64,000 nt of DNA from an uncultured Alphaproteobacteria bacterium (GCA_902514875.1 CABXSY010000005.1:1-64000), one strand, 5' to 3'. Counted from the stretch's first letter, positions 30,644 through 41,238 are shown. Numbers and translations: made by a program. The notes: generated from the sequence alone by a model not told the origin.

Positions 30644-31645
30644 ATGTTTAAATTTTTCACTGATCCAAAATGGTATGCATGGGCTTATATTGGTTCTGCA
30701 GTCATACTTACTTCAATATGGGTTCAAGTTCAGATAGACGTTCTAATAAACGAATGGTTTGGTGAATTTTATGACATGATACAAAAAGCACTGGGTACCC
30801 CGAACGCTATAACAATGCAAGATTACATGGGGGGTCTTTTAAGCTTTGCACAACTTGCTGCTATTTCAATTGCATTAGGACTAGCAATTTCTTTTCTTAC
30901 TTCACATTTTCTTTTCAGGTGGAGAACTGCAATGGTTGAGTGGTATCATAGTGTTTATGATCAAGCTAGAACCATAGAAGGTGCTAGCCAAAGAGTTCAG
31001 GAAGACACCATTAAATTTAGTAGAATAATGGAAGGTCTTGGAACAAGTTTAATTGAATCAGTTTTAGTTCTTGTAGAATTTTTTCCACTCTTAATGACAC
31101 TATCCATTGGTATTCCAATTTTATGGTTTGGCGATTGGCAATATGGATTGGTATCTGGAGCTTTCATTTGGGCAGTTGGAGGAACAGTTTTGATGATTGT
31201 TTTAGCATGGTTATTAAGGCTTGTTGGAATTGAATATGATCTTCAAAAAAAAGAAGCTGCTTATAGAAAAATATTAGTTATTGCTGAAGACGATGGAAGT
31301 ATTAGGCCAAAATCTTTAGATGAACTATTCCAAGGTGTTAGACAGATTCATTTTAAGAGTTATCTTTATTATCTCTATTTCAGTATTGGAAGACTAGCAT
31401 ACTTACAAGCTAACGTACTTGCAGCTTATATTTTTTTAGCACCAGCAATTGTTGCAGGTGTAATGACACTTGGCGTTATGCAACAAATTATTCGAGCATT
31501 TGGAAGAGTTGAAGGTTCACTACAATATTTATTCAGAGCGTGGCCTACAATTATTGAATTAGCTAGTGTATATAAAAGATTAAGAGAATTTGAGAATAAA
31601 ATAGAAAAAAACATCGAGGATGAAAAAACTGGTATAGTGCGCTAG
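30644..31645 (+). CDS. SbmA/BacA-family transporter
   Basis: INEWFGEFYDMIQKAL..., FRWRTAMVEWYHSVYDQARTIEGASQRVQEDTIKFSRIMEGLG; TM part without ABC ATPase. Confidence 0.9.
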   Translation: MFKFFTDPKWYAWAYIGSAVILTSIWVQVQIDVLINEWFGEFYDMIQKALGTPNAITMQDYMGGLLSFAQLAAISIALGLAISFLTSHFLFRWRTAMVEWYHSVYDQARTIEGASQRVQEDTIKFSRIMEGLGTSLIESVLVLVEFFPLLMTLSIGIPILWFGDWQYGLVSGAFIWAVGGTVLMIVLAWLLRLVGIEYDLQKKEAAYRKILVIAEDDGSIRPKSLDELFQGVRQIHFKSYLYYLYFSIGRLAYLQANVLAAYIFLAPAIVAGVMTLGVMQQIIRAFGRVEGSLQYLFRAWPTIIELASVYKRLREFENKIEKNIEDEKTGIVR

Positions 31646-32004
31646 TGATTTTTCTAGCCTTTATAATAATACCAATAATTGAAATAAGTATTTTTATAAC
31701 AATAGGCTCCAGTATAGGAATTTTAAATACTATTGCAATTATACTAACCACTGCTTTGATTGGAATCTTTCTTGTTCGAAGACAAGGGATCAAATTATTA
31801 TTTGATGCACAACGAAATTTATCACAAGGTATAATGCCCACTAAAGAAATAAAAGGGGGTATTTTCCTATTAATATCAGGATTACTTTTAATTACTCCTG
31901 GTTTCTTTACTGATTGTATTAGTTTTGCAGTCTTTTTAAAGCCAGTTCAAAATATAATTGCAACTCAAGCAAAGAAATATTTTAACTCACGTATTCGCTA
32001 TTAA
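31645..32004 (+). CDS. fxsA: FxsA family membrane protein (GTG start)
   Basis: FIIIPIIEISIFITIGSSIG...VRRQGIKLL...GILLLITPGFFTD-like LLISGLLLITPGFFTDCI. Confidence 0.9.
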   Translation: MIFLAFIIIPIIEISIFITIGSSIGILNTIAIILTTALIGIFLVRRQGIKLLFDAQRNLSQGIMPTKEIKGGIFLLISGLLLITPGFFTDCISFAVFLKPVQNIIATQAKKYFNSRIRY

Positions 32005-32916
32005 CGTATCTATTTTTTTAACTAACTCTTTTAAAATTAAAATTAGTTTGTGATTTTCAGGATCTTCAATTTTTTTTAATGGCGGTAATACATTATTCCA
32101 TTCAGGTATATTATCTACAATTGAAAAATAAGCCTTCATTAAACTAATAGGTTCATGTGTCGTAATCACTTGTCGTATTTTTTCAACAAGACTCTGTAAT
32201 TCATTAAAATTTTTAATTGAGTTTTCATTTTTATAATTTTTCAAAATAAAGCTAAGTAATTTTCCACAGACATTTGTGCCCGCAGTAATTGCCCCAGCTC
32301 CTCCCCTTTTACTTATACTTAAAGCTAAACTATCATGACCACAAAATACTGAGAAATTATTGAAATATTTTATAACCTTCATCATACGATCACCATCACC
32401 ACTCGAATCTTTTAATCCAACAATGTTATTTGGATACAATTTTAATAATGTTTCAATAGTTTTGAAGCTTATAGGAACATATGTATTTTGTGGTATATGA
32501 TATAAAACATAATGAAGTTCACTATCGCCAACATTTTCAATTAAATAACGGTAATAATTTATTATACCTTCATCTGTTATATTTTTATAATAGAAAGGTG
32601 GTAGTAATAAAACTGCCCTTACTTTATGTGAGGCAGCATGTTTTGTCATATCAATTGCTTCTTTCAATGACGATGATCCAGTACCTGGCATAAGAATTTT
32701 AGGATCTATTCGATTTGAAATTAAAAAATCTATATGATCTTTTTTTTCTTGAACAGAAAAACTATTTGCTTCACCTGTAGTGCCAAAGATAGCAAGACCA
32801 TCGTGCCCTTCTCTCATTAAATATTGACAATGACGTAGGTATAGATCTTTATTGATTGATAAATCACTTTTGACAGGTGTTAGTGCAGCACTGAAAACCC
32901 CAGATATTTTATGCAT
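31987..32916 (-). CDS. DapA/NAL superfamily (dihydrodipicolinate synthase-like) aldolase
   Basis: GVFSAALTPV, IFGTTGEANSFS, YHIPQNT, GLKDSSGD; substrate not assignable. Confidence 0.85.
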   Translation of the reverse strand: MHKISGVFSAALTPVKSDLSINKDLYLRHCQYLMREGHDGLAIFGTTGEANSFSVQEKKDHIDFLISNRIDPKILMPGTGSSSLKEAIDMTKHAASHKVRAVLLLPPFYYKNITDEGIINYYRYLIENVGDSELHYVLYHIPQNTYVPISFKTIETLLKLYPNNIVGLKDSSGDGDRMMKVIKYFNNFSVFCGHDSLALSISKRGGAGAITAGTNVCGKLLSFILKNYKNENSIKNFNELQSLVEKIRQVITTHEPISLMKAYFSIVDNIPEWNNVLPPLKKIEDPENHKLILILKELVKKIDTLIANT

Positions 32917-33694
32917 AAAAATATAATAAAATAAATCCTAGTAAAACTCTATAAATAATAAATATATTAAAGTTTGATCTTTGTATTATTCGCATCATAA
33001 TATTGATTGATAATATTGCAGTAATACATGCAACAAATGACGCAAATAGTGATTGGTATAAATTTATATTTACCTGAGCATTATTCATTAAATCTAAACT
33101 TGTTAAAACTAAAGATGCTAGAATAATGGGAATTGATAAAAGCATAGAAAATATTGCTGCAGATGATCTATTTAAACCCAGAAAACGTGCTCCAGTAATT
33201 GTAACACCTGCTCTACTTGCTCCAGGTATAAAAGCTAGAATTTGAAATACACCAATGATAAAAGCCTGAACATAACTCATATTATCCCAGGAAGATATTT
33301 TCATCTTAAAATGATCTGCCACAAATAATAAAGCGGCAAATACGACACTTGTCACTGCAAAAACTTTAATTTCCCGGAAATATAATTGAACAAAGTCAAA
33401 AATAAAAAACCCAACTATAACAGCAGGTATTGTTGCAATAATAATTTTAATTAAGCTATTATTTTGAGAAAGCTGAAATGAAAAAAAATTCTTAACTAAT
33501 GATATTATATGTGATCGTAGATAAATTATTACTGCTAATAAAGTCCCTACATGAACAGCAACATCAGTAAATAGACCTTGATCTTGCCAACTAATTAATT
33601 CGGATACAAGAACTAAATGCCCAGATGAACTAATTGGCAAAAATTCGGTAAAGCCTTGAACGATACCAATAATAAAATATTGAAGCTCAAACAT
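32909..33694 (-). CDS. uppP: Undecaprenyl-diphosphatase UppP/BacA
   Basis: GIVQGFTEFLPISSSGHLVL, FIPGASRAGVTITGARFLGL. Confidence 0.95.
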   Translation of the reverse strand: MFELQYFIIGIVQGFTEFLPISSSGHLVLVSELISWQDQGLFTDVAVHVGTLLAVIIYLRSHIISLVKNFFSFQLSQNNSLIKIIIATIPAVIVGFFIFDFVQLYFREIKVFAVTSVVFAALLFVADHFKMKISSWDNMSYVQAFIIGVFQILAFIPGASRAGVTITGARFLGLNRSSAAIFSMLLSIPIILASLVLTSLDLMNNAQVNINLYQSLFASFVACITAILSINIMMRIIQRSNFNIFIIYRVLLGFILLYFYA

Positions 33695-35205
33695 TAACCA
33701 AAGATTATTTTGCTCAGCTCTTTACCACTTGGAAGGGGTTCAGCACTTTTATTAGAAAAATATTTCTCCATAAAATTTAAATAGATATTGTAATCTTTTA
33801 AAATTTGCATTTTTTTAGCTTTATTTTCATCATCACTTTCTTCCATTTTAACTAATTCCGTGTCGGTTTGAGACATTGCTTCGGGTATCGTAGTAAAAGG
33901 TCTTTCCTGATTAATAACCAGCCTTTCATGTAACTCCCGGTGGACCATTTTAAAATCATCTTTTGATAGAGTCTTTGGACTTTCATCAAATATAAGTCTT
34001 TTTAAAATAAAGTTTGCTCTTGGCTCTTTTATTGAGAGAGCTATTTTGTATTTTTCATTCCAATCATTTTGCTCATGAAATTTAGCTATTTCAGTTGATT
34101 GTTTAAAACCAAGAAATGCGTTTGCTGCACTCTCAGGAAATACATTATCTTGAGATTTTTCATCTTCTTTTTCAATACGTCTATCAATTTCCATTAGTTT
34201 AAATTTGTCTGCTAAATCTTTATTCTTAAAAACCACTTTAGCTCTTTCATTTAGAACTTCAGAACCAATTTCATCATAAGGCTCATAATTAGAAGCAATC
34301 TTACCTGGTAATATTATAGGATGCTGATTAGTAATCACGTATCTATTTTTCTTTTTTATAAGTTTTTTGAATTCTTCTGAATTAGCTTCGAGTAATGGTG
34401 TCGGATCATGAGCTAAATCAATCGTATGAAACCAACCATTATATTGAGACTCACATACCATTGACAAAGCTTGAAGTTTAATTCTTCCCCCAAAACTTGT
34501 CATAAAACAAAAACCTTTATTTTTATTTATATATTCAATGGCATCTTCTTTACTCATGGTCATTTGAAGCTGACTCCAATTAATTGTATCTGCTTCGTTG
34601 ATAAATTTAGTAAGAGCAATGGATGTCTTAACATCTGAAAAAGCATCGTGAGCAAACTCAACAGGTAAATTATTCATCTCTGCAATTTTTTCTAACTTAA
34701 AACTTGGATTACCTCTTTCTGTTAATGGTGTTTTTATACTTGATGGATTGATGGCATATAAGCCTCTCGCTAAATTTAATGTATCACCCCTACTCTTTCT
34801 TGTTACATAAGGATAAAACATATGACTAAACAAATTGTATTCAAGAACTGATTCATCAAACTCTATTATGTTGTGTCCTATAAAAGTAGAACTTGGATCA
34901 TCTTTTTTCCATTCATCAAAAGTTTCATTAATTTTTTTCATTAATTCGTAAGATGATTGAGGAGCATCAAGTGCCTCTCTCATACCTTTAAGTGTTGTTA
35001 TTAATGCACCTGGTTGAGAAATCACCGATGTTCTAGGTCTACAAAACTCATTCATATTTTGATTTGTTTGATGAAATTTAGAATCAGTAACAATGGCAGC
35101 AATTTGCATTATCTGCTCCCATTTTGGTGTAGTACCAAAAGCAGTTGGGTATTCTTTCTTACCTCTTCCTGATGTTTCTAAATCATAAAATATATATTTT
35201 GACAC
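33694..35205 (-). CDS. sbcB: Exodeoxyribonuclease I
   Basis: FYDLETSGRG, FIGHNIIEFDESVLEYNLF, HDAFSDVKTSIAL; long ExoI C-terminal region. Confidence 0.88.
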   Translation of the reverse strand: MSKYIFYDLETSGRGKKEYPTAFGTTPKWEQIMQIAAIVTDSKFHQTNQNMNEFCRPRTSVISQPGALITTLKGMREALDAPQSSYELMKKINETFDEWKKDDPSSTFIGHNIIEFDESVLEYNLFSHMFYPYVTRKSRGDTLNLARGLYAINPSSIKTPLTERGNPSFKLEKIAEMNNLPVEFAHDAFSDVKTSIALTKFINEADTINWSQLQMTMSKEDAIEYINKNKGFCFMTSFGGRIKLQALSMVCESQYNGWFHTIDLAHDPTPLLEANSEEFKKLIKKKNRYVITNQHPIILPGKIASNYEPYDEIGSEVLNERAKVVFKNKDLADKFKLMEIDRRIEKEDEKSQDNVFPESAANAFLGFKQSTEIAKFHEQNDWNEKYKIALSIKEPRANFILKRLIFDESPKTLSKDDFKMVHRELHERLVINQERPFTTIPEAMSQTDTELVKMEESDDENKAKKMQILKDYNIYLNFMEKYFSNKSAEPLPSGKELSKIIFG

Positions 35206-35237
35206 TGATAAATAACCTTAGTGGTATTTATAGACTA

Positions 35238-35417
35238 TTAATTATCTCTTTTGGACCAATAAAAATGATAGAAAAGAGTAGCTACGATAGCAACGAAAAG
35301 AGAAATAAAAGCTACATAAATTATAGTTGCGATTGCCCAGTAAGCTACAGCTATTAAAAGACCAATAGCTGTAATTCCAGCCCAAAAATAGATAAGTCTT
35401 TCTAAGAACAATTGCAT
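35238..35417 (-). CDS. Small two-TM-like membrane protein (59 aa), unknown
   Basis: Manual ORF MQLFLERLIYFWAGITAIGLLIAVAYWAIATIIYVAFISLFVAIVATLFYHFYWSKRDN fills the sbcB-rbsK gap. Confidence 0.65.
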   Translation of the reverse strand: MQLFLERLIYFWAGITAIGLLIAVAYWAIATIIYVAFISLFVAIVATLFYHFYWSKRDN

Positions 35418-35435
35418 AGAATATTTATACAGTAT

Positions 35436-36350
35436 TTAGAGAAATTTTTCAATTTCCTCTCGAGAAGGCATGGAATTTGCTGTTCCAATTTTAGTCGTTG
35501 ATAAACCAGCTGTAGCACTAGCAAATTTTAAAGCATCTTTAATATTTTGACCCTCAGTTAGTGCTGCAGCAAAACCAGCATTAAAAGCATCACCAGCGCC
35601 AGTTGTATCGACTACTGGATTTGAAAGATTAGCTATAGGTAAAGAAAATTTTTCATCACTATTAGCAAAGAAAGCTCCTTTTTCTCCAAGAGTAATAACA
35701 ACATTTTTAATTCCTTTTTCTAATAATTGCATTGCAGCTTTTTCAGCATCCTCATTAGTTTCAACATTGTGATCCACATAAAAACTTGCTTCTGTTTCAT
35801 TTGGTGTAAAATAATCAATCATTGAAAATAAAGATTCATCTATTTCAGCTGCTGGAGCAGGATTTAAAATTGTTTTTACATTTAAACTATGTGCTTTTTT
35901 TAATGCATAGGTAACAACTTCCTTTGGTGCCTCTAGTTGTGTAAGAAATATACTTGAGTTTTTAATTGTCTCTTCTGCTTTATCTATATCTTCAATAGTG
36001 ATTGCACCTGCTGCCCCAGGAAAAACATTAATAGCATTAGCTCCTGTTCCTTCATTAACAAGTATGCCAGCTGCACCTGTTGAATGATCTTTTGAAATAA
36101 TAACATTGCTATAATTAACACCAGAATTTTCATAAATCTCTGTTGCCATAGAGCCAAATTGATCGTCACCAATCTTTGAAATAAAAAAAGTTTTTGCACC
36201 AGCCTTAGCTGCAGCTACAGCTTGGTTTGATCCTTTGCCACCAGGACCAATAACAAAATTTTTACCAAGAATAGTTTCTCCCTCAACAGGAATTTTTTCT
36301 CCAAAAAAAACGAGATCAGCAACAAAAATACCAAGAATACTAATCGACAT
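35436..36350 (-). CDS. rbsK: Ribokinase (PfkB family)
   Basis: GPGGKGSNQAVAAAKAGA, DTTGAGDAFNAGFAAAL. Confidence 0.93.
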   Translation of the reverse strand: MSISILGIFVADLVFFGEKIPVEGETILGKNFVIGPGGKGSNQAVAAAKAGAKTFFISKIGDDQFGSMATEIYENSGVNYSNVIISKDHSTGAAGILVNEGTGANAINVFPGAAGAITIEDIDKAEETIKNSSIFLTQLEAPKEVVTYALKKAHSLNVKTILNPAPAAEIDESLFSMIDYFTPNETEASFYVDHNVETNEDAEKAAMQLLEKGIKNVVITLGEKGAFFANSDEKFSLPIANLSNPVVDTTGAGDAFNAGFAAALTEGQNIKDALKFASATAGLSTTKIGTANSMPSREEIEKFL

Positions 36351-36352
36351 AA

Positions 36353-36811
36353 TTATTTATCGATTATCCAAACAGTACCATCTGGTTTAATAACACCTTT
36401 TGTTAAAATAAAATTACAGTAAGGTCGTCTTTCACTTGTTGTAATATATGCATAGGTTGATCTTGATTGCTTATAAAATTCTTGTCTTTCATATGAACCA
36501 ATTTTCCAATGGTCTCCTGATACTTCCTTAATTGCATCAATTACTTCTTTATTAGCATCATTAATTTCATCTGGTTGATTATCAACTTCCATTCGGTGAA
36601 CAGCTGAGTCTACAAAACTGTCCAATGGAAAAACAGATAAAACAGCTTTCATAACAGTTGTCATATCTAAGCCGTCTAATCGATGAACTCTATTGTGGTT
36701 CGAATGAGCAGGATAATTAATATCGGATATAACAAGTCTATCACCATGACCCATTTCACGTAATGTTTTTAATATATCAGGACTTAAAATAGGATCGACG
36801 TTAATTAACAT
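36353..36811 (-). CDS. RbsD/FucU family sugar mutarotase
   Basis: MGHGDRLVISDINYPAHS, GVIKPDGTVWI-like C-terminus. Confidence 0.88.
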   Translation of the reverse strand: MLINVDPILSPDILKTLREMGHGDRLVISDINYPAHSNHNRVHRLDGLDMTTVMKAVLSVFPLDSFVDSAVHRMEVDNQPDEINDANKEVIDAIKEVSGDHWKIGSYERQEFYKQSRSTYAYITTSERRPYCNFILTKGVIKPDGTVWIIDK

Positions 36812-36823
36812 GTTTTTAGTATA

Positions 36824-39184
36824 TCACTCTCCGTACGGGATCCAAATATTTTTTACTTGTGTACTTTGATATAAAAACTCTTCTAAGAAATCTTCTTCTT
36901 TCGAAGACCAATCAAGATTTTTTGATTGTGGACACCAAGTTCTTTTTAAATTTGATGTTGTGCTTTGAATAAACTTGAGACGCTCATTATTATTTTCACT
37001 AAAAAACCAAATACCATCAATATTTTCATGTTCAGATAAGATTTTATTCAAACTATTTTGTTTAGTCGTAAGGATATTAATATACCCAGCTGGAACATCA
37101 GAAGTTTCAAGTAGTTGATACAATTCTGTTGCTAAAAGAGATGTCTTTTGTCCTGGAACAATAATACTAGCATTTCCTGCTGCAAAATTTGATCCCAATG
37201 TAGTTATTAAACTTAATAGTGGATAATCATCATTTAAAATATTTGCAACAACGCCTATCGGTTCTTTAACAGCTAGTGTTAAGCCTCTTATAGGAGGATT
37301 ATGTATAGAGCCTTCAAACTTATCAGCCATAGCACCGTAATAAAATAATCTTTCTATTGATTGATCAAATTCTTTTTTGGCATCTTTTTGTGAAATACCA
37401 ATTAAAGAAGACAGCAAATTAGAAAAGGTAGTTTTTCGATTTTGCAAATTTTCTGCTAAGTAAAAAAGAATTTGAGCTCTATTAAAGTTAGTAGAAGATT
37501 TGCTAACTGCTTTAGAAGCAGCCTCAACGGTGTCTCTTACATCTTTGCGATTTGCGTTTGGAACATCACAAATAAAATTATTATGAGCATCATAAGAAGA
37601 AAAGGAATAACCACTATCAGGTCTTTTTTGTTTACCTCCAATATATAATTTTGGAGTTCTGTCGATAGAATTAGATGATTGACCTTTAGATGATTTTTTT
37701 CCTCTTTTAGCCTTAGAAAGAGGAAGTGGTAATTTTGAATACGCTCTAATACCTTCAGAACCACCTTCTCTTCCAAAACCACTTTCTTTGTATCCTCCAA
37801 AACCACACGAAGCATCAAATAAGTTTGTAGAATTTATCCAGATGACTCCAGCTTTTACTTTTGGAGCAATATCTAAAGCTAAGTTAATATTTTCAGACCA
37901 AATACTTGCCGCAAGTCCGAATCGAGTATTATTTGCAATGGATACAGCTTCACTAGGTGTTCTAAACGTCATTGTTGTTAAAACTGGACCAAATATTTCT
38001 ACTTGAGCAATAAAAGATGACGGCGTTACATTTGTGAATAAAGATGGAGGATAAAATAAACCATTAGTTGGACATGACCATGAAGGTTGCCATAATTTAT
38101 TTCCATCTTTTTGTGCTTTATTTACAAAAGAATTAATTTTTTTAAGTTGTACTGGTGCAACTATAGCGCCAATATCAATAGACTTATCTAATGGATCACC
38201 AACGCGAAGTTTTTCCATTCTTTTCTTAAGTTTTTGGATAAATTTTTTCTCGATACTTTCTTGTACTAAGAGTCTTGATCCTGCACAACATACTTGGCCT
38301 TGGTTAAACCAAATCGCATCAACAACACCTTCTACAGCACTATCTAAATCAGCATCTTCAAAAACAATGAAAGGAGATTTACCTCCAAGTTCCATTGTCA
38401 TTTTTTTATCTGGATTAGTATTTGTTTGAATTATTTTTTTTCCAACTTCAGTCGATCCAGTAAAGGCAATTTTTTTAATATCTTTATGCGATGTTATATG
38501 TTGACCAGTAGAACCATCTCCCGTAATAATATTAATTACACCTTGTGGAATTTTAGCTTTCTGACAAAGTTCAGCGAAATAGAGTGCGCTAAGAGAAGTA
38601 TATTCTGCTGGTTTTAAAACTACTGTATTTCCAAGAGCGATTGCAGGGGCAATTTTCCAAGCTAACATTAATAAGGGAAAGTTCCATGGTATAATTTGCC
38701 CTACGACACCAATAGAATTATCAGAATTATTTGTATTCCTAGCAGACCATCCTGCATGATAATAAAAATGTCTTGCAACAAGTGGAATATCTATATCTCT
38801 TGTTTCTCGTATTGGTTTACCATTATCAATAGTCTCTAAAACAGAAATAAACCTAGAATTTTTTTGTATGAGACGTGCAAGGGCATATAAATATTTTGAT
38901 CGATCAAACGATGAAAGTTTTGACCATTTGACATGAGCTTTTTTGGCAGCACTTACAGCAGCATTTACATCTTTTTTTGAAGCAACAGACAATGTTGCTA
39001 TTTTTTTATTTGTAGAAGGGTTAATTATATTTAATTTTTTTGAGCTAGACGATTTTACAAATTTACCATTAATAAAATGATTATTTGGATTTTTTAAATT
39101 TTTTATCCAACTATTAACTTCTTTGCTGTCTTCTGGTGCTGGCCCATAAGATATATTTTGAAAATTTTTAATAACTTTATCCAT
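36824..39184 (-). CDS. Two-domain aldehyde dehydrogenase, ALDH16-like
   Basis: N-terminal ALDH with ELGGKSPFIVFEDAD and FNQGQVCCAGSRL active Cys; second, degenerate ALDH domain at the C-terminus; 786 aa. Confidence 0.88.
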   Translation of the reverse strand: MDKVIKNFQNISYGPAPEDSKEVNSWIKNLKNPNNHFINGKFVKSSSSKKLNIINPSTNKKIATLSVASKKDVNAAVSAAKKAHVKWSKLSSFDRSKYLYALARLIQKNSRFISVLETIDNGKPIRETRDIDIPLVARHFYYHAGWSARNTNNSDNSIGVVGQIIPWNFPLLMLAWKIAPAIALGNTVVLKPAEYTSLSALYFAELCQKAKIPQGVINIITGDGSTGQHITSHKDIKKIAFTGSTEVGKKIIQTNTNPDKKMTMELGGKSPFIVFEDADLDSAVEGVVDAIWFNQGQVCCAGSRLLVQESIEKKFIQKLKKRMEKLRVGDPLDKSIDIGAIVAPVQLKKINSFVNKAQKDGNKLWQPSWSCPTNGLFYPPSLFTNVTPSSFIAQVEIFGPVLTTMTFRTPSEAVSIANNTRFGLAASIWSENINLALDIAPKVKAGVIWINSTNLFDASCGFGGYKESGFGREGGSEGIRAYSKLPLPLSKAKRGKKSSKGQSSNSIDRTPKLYIGGKQKRPDSGYSFSSYDAHNNFICDVPNANRKDVRDTVEAASKAVSKSSTNFNRAQILFYLAENLQNRKTTFSNLLSSLIGISQKDAKKEFDQSIERLFYYGAMADKFEGSIHNPPIRGLTLAVKEPIGVVANILNDDYPLLSLITTLGSNFAAGNASIIVPGQKTSLLATELYQLLETSDVPAGYINILTTKQNSLNKILSEHENIDGIWFFSENNNERLKFIQSTTSNLKRTWCPQSKNLDWSSKEEDFLEEFLYQSTQVKNIWIPYGE

Positions 39185-39185
39185 A

Positions 39186-40130
39186 TTATCCTATTGCTAG
39201 TTTCTCTTTATTTGCGTACCTGCCACTTGTGTAGTGATAGAGTTGTCTTTCTATATCAATTAATAAACTAGAGGCACCAATTCGCAATAATTTAGGATTA
39301 ACCCATTCAAATCCTAGCTCTTCAGCAACCAAAATTAAAAATTCTAAAACAGATTTAGCTGTTGATATTCCACCTGCAGGTTTAAAACCAATCTTTTTTC
39401 CAGTTTTTGTATAAAAATCTCTAATCATTCTCAACATGACAAGACTATTATTTAAGTTAGCGTTTATACTTTCTTTTCCTGTTGATGTTTTAATAAAATC
39501 GGCACCAGCCATCATACAGACTAAAGATGCCTTTGCTACATTTCGAAGAGTCTCAAGATCACCAACACCAAGAATAGCTTTAATTTTTGTTTTACCTGCG
39601 GTTTCTTTAAAACTGCGAACCTCATCATATAATTTTTTCCAATTATTTTGGAGTACGTATCCTCTATTGATAACAATATCTATTTCATCAGCGCCATCTT
39701 TGATAGAGTCAGAAATTTCTTTTTTTCTAGTTGTATAAGATGATAAACCTGCAGGAAAACCTGTAGAGACTGCAGCAATTGGGAGTTTATTTTGAATAAT
39801 TTTTGTACAATCTTTTATTAGATGGTGATAGACACATACGGCTCCAACTCTTATTTCATTTTGATCTAACCCTAAATCGTGAAGAATATAATCATCAATC
39901 GGATTAAGAGCTTTATTGCATAATCTTTCAACTTTTCCAAAAGTATCATCGCCACTAAGTGTGGTAAGATCGATTAAAGTAATAGCTTTTAACAACCAGG
40001 CAACTTGAAATTCCTTTTTTACAGTTCTTCTTTTAGTCAAAGTGGATGTTCGACGTTCTACAGCACTTAAATTAATCTGTGTATTATTCACCCAGCTTGT
40101 ATCTAAGTTATAAAATATTTTCTTTGTCAT
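39186..40130 (-). CDS. deoC: Deoxyribose-phosphate aldolase
   Basis: IDLTTLSGDDT, VAAVSTGFPAG-like, GADEIDIVINRG, GADFIKTSTGK, GFKPAGGIST. Confidence 0.95.
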   Translation of the reverse strand: MTKKIFYNLDTSWVNNTQINLSAVERRTSTLTKRRTVKKEFQVAWLLKAITLIDLTTLSGDDTFGKVERLCNKALNPIDDYILHDLGLDQNEIRVGAVCVYHHLIKDCTKIIQNKLPIAAVSTGFPAGLSSYTTRKKEISDSIKDGADEIDIVINRGYVLQNNWKKLYDEVRSFKETAGKTKIKAILGVGDLETLRNVAKASLVCMMAGADFIKTSTGKESINANLNNSLVMLRMIRDFYTKTGKKIGFKPAGGISTAKSVLEFLILVAEELGFEWVNPKLLRIGASSLLIDIERQLYHYTSGRYANKEKLAIG

Positions 40131-40134
40131 CCAA

Positions 40135-41115
40135 TTAAATTTTTTCGTCTGTTATTGGTCTATTCAGCAAATTACTTAACTCTTCTTTTAAATCATGTTG
40201 CTTATAAAGTATATTGTATACGGACTCCATAATTGGCATATCAATTTTATTTTTTTTTGAAATATTATAGACAGCTTTAACTGTATAATAACCTTCTGTT
40301 ACCTCTTGCGATTGTAAAAGATCTAAAAAATTATCGTATTTTGAAGAAGCTAATTTAATACCAAATTGTGTATTGCGAGAGTTTGTAGAGCTGCATGTTA
40401 AAATCAGATCACCAAGCCCAGATAAACCAAATAATGTATTTTTATCAGCTTTAAATTTTTTTGCGTATCGTGTCATTTCTGCAAAAGATCTAGATATGAG
40501 TGCACTTTTTGCATTTTCACCTAAATTTAACCCTTCTGAAATACCTGCAGCTATTGCATAAATATTCTTTAACGAACCACCTATTTGCGTTCCAATTAAA
40601 TCATTTGAATAATAAATTCTAAACTCTTTGTTAGGTATAAGTTTAGAAATATTATCAAAATCTTTTTTATCTTTTGTAGCAAGTGTTACTGCAGTTGGCA
40701 AACCCTGAGATACTTCATTAGAAAAAGATGGCCCTGATAAAATACTAATTGATTTAAAAGGTATTATTTCTTTAAATACATCAGTTAAATATTTAGATGA
40801 AGTTATCTCAATTCCTTTGGAACAAATAATAATATGATGATCTTTATTATGTAAAGAAGGTTCTTTAATTACCTCTCTAATATTTTGCGCAGGTAAAGTA
40901 ATGAATAAATATTTTACCTTTCTTATATCTTTTAAAGTTGAAGTAGCTGAAACTTTATCATTGAAAGAACTATATTTTAATTTTGGATTTAATTTATGCT
41001 CATTTATTGATTTAACAATATTTTGATCTCTAGAATAAATAAGGACTTTATTTTTACTTAGTACTCTTGCGAGAGCACTTCCCCAGACGCCACCTCCAAG
41101 AATTCCAATAGTCAT
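40135..41115 (-). CDS. gpsA: Glycerol-3-phosphate dehydrogenase [NAD(P)+]
   Basis: GILGGGVWGSALARVL, ILSGPSFSNEVSQGLPTAVT, GLSGLGDLILTCSS. Confidence 0.95.
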   Translation of the reverse strand: MTIGILGGGVWGSALARVLSKNKVLIYSRDQNIVKSINEHKLNPKLKYSSFNDKVSATSTLKDIRKVKYLFITLPAQNIREVIKEPSLHNKDHHIIICSKGIEITSSKYLTDVFKEIIPFKSISILSGPSFSNEVSQGLPTAVTLATKDKKDFDNISKLIPNKEFRIYYSNDLIGTQIGGSLKNIYAIAAGISEGLNLGENAKSALISRSFAEMTRYAKKFKADKNTLFGLSGLGDLILTCSSTNSRNTQFGIKLASSKYDNFLDLLQSQEVTEGYYTVKAVYNISKKNKIDMPIMESVYNILYKQHDLKEELSNLLNRPITDEKI

Positions 41116-41238
41116 AAATTTGATCTTTATCTGGTGAGGTAAATGAAGTCAATTTGTGGTTTTTGGCTTAATCATTGGGTAATTTTATGCAAAAAACTGC
41201 ATGATTGATTTTTATAACTAGTATATGAGGTAAATTAT

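Noticed and set aside
35145-35357. Plus-strand 70-aa ORF at the sbcB-rbsK gap
   Set aside because: Antisense to the sbcB start and to the more plausible 59-aa minus-strand membrane ORF.
37537-37818. 93-aa ORF in an alternative frame of the ALDH16-like gene
   Set aside because: Out-of-frame reading of the conserved two-domain ALDH; basic, low-complexity translation.
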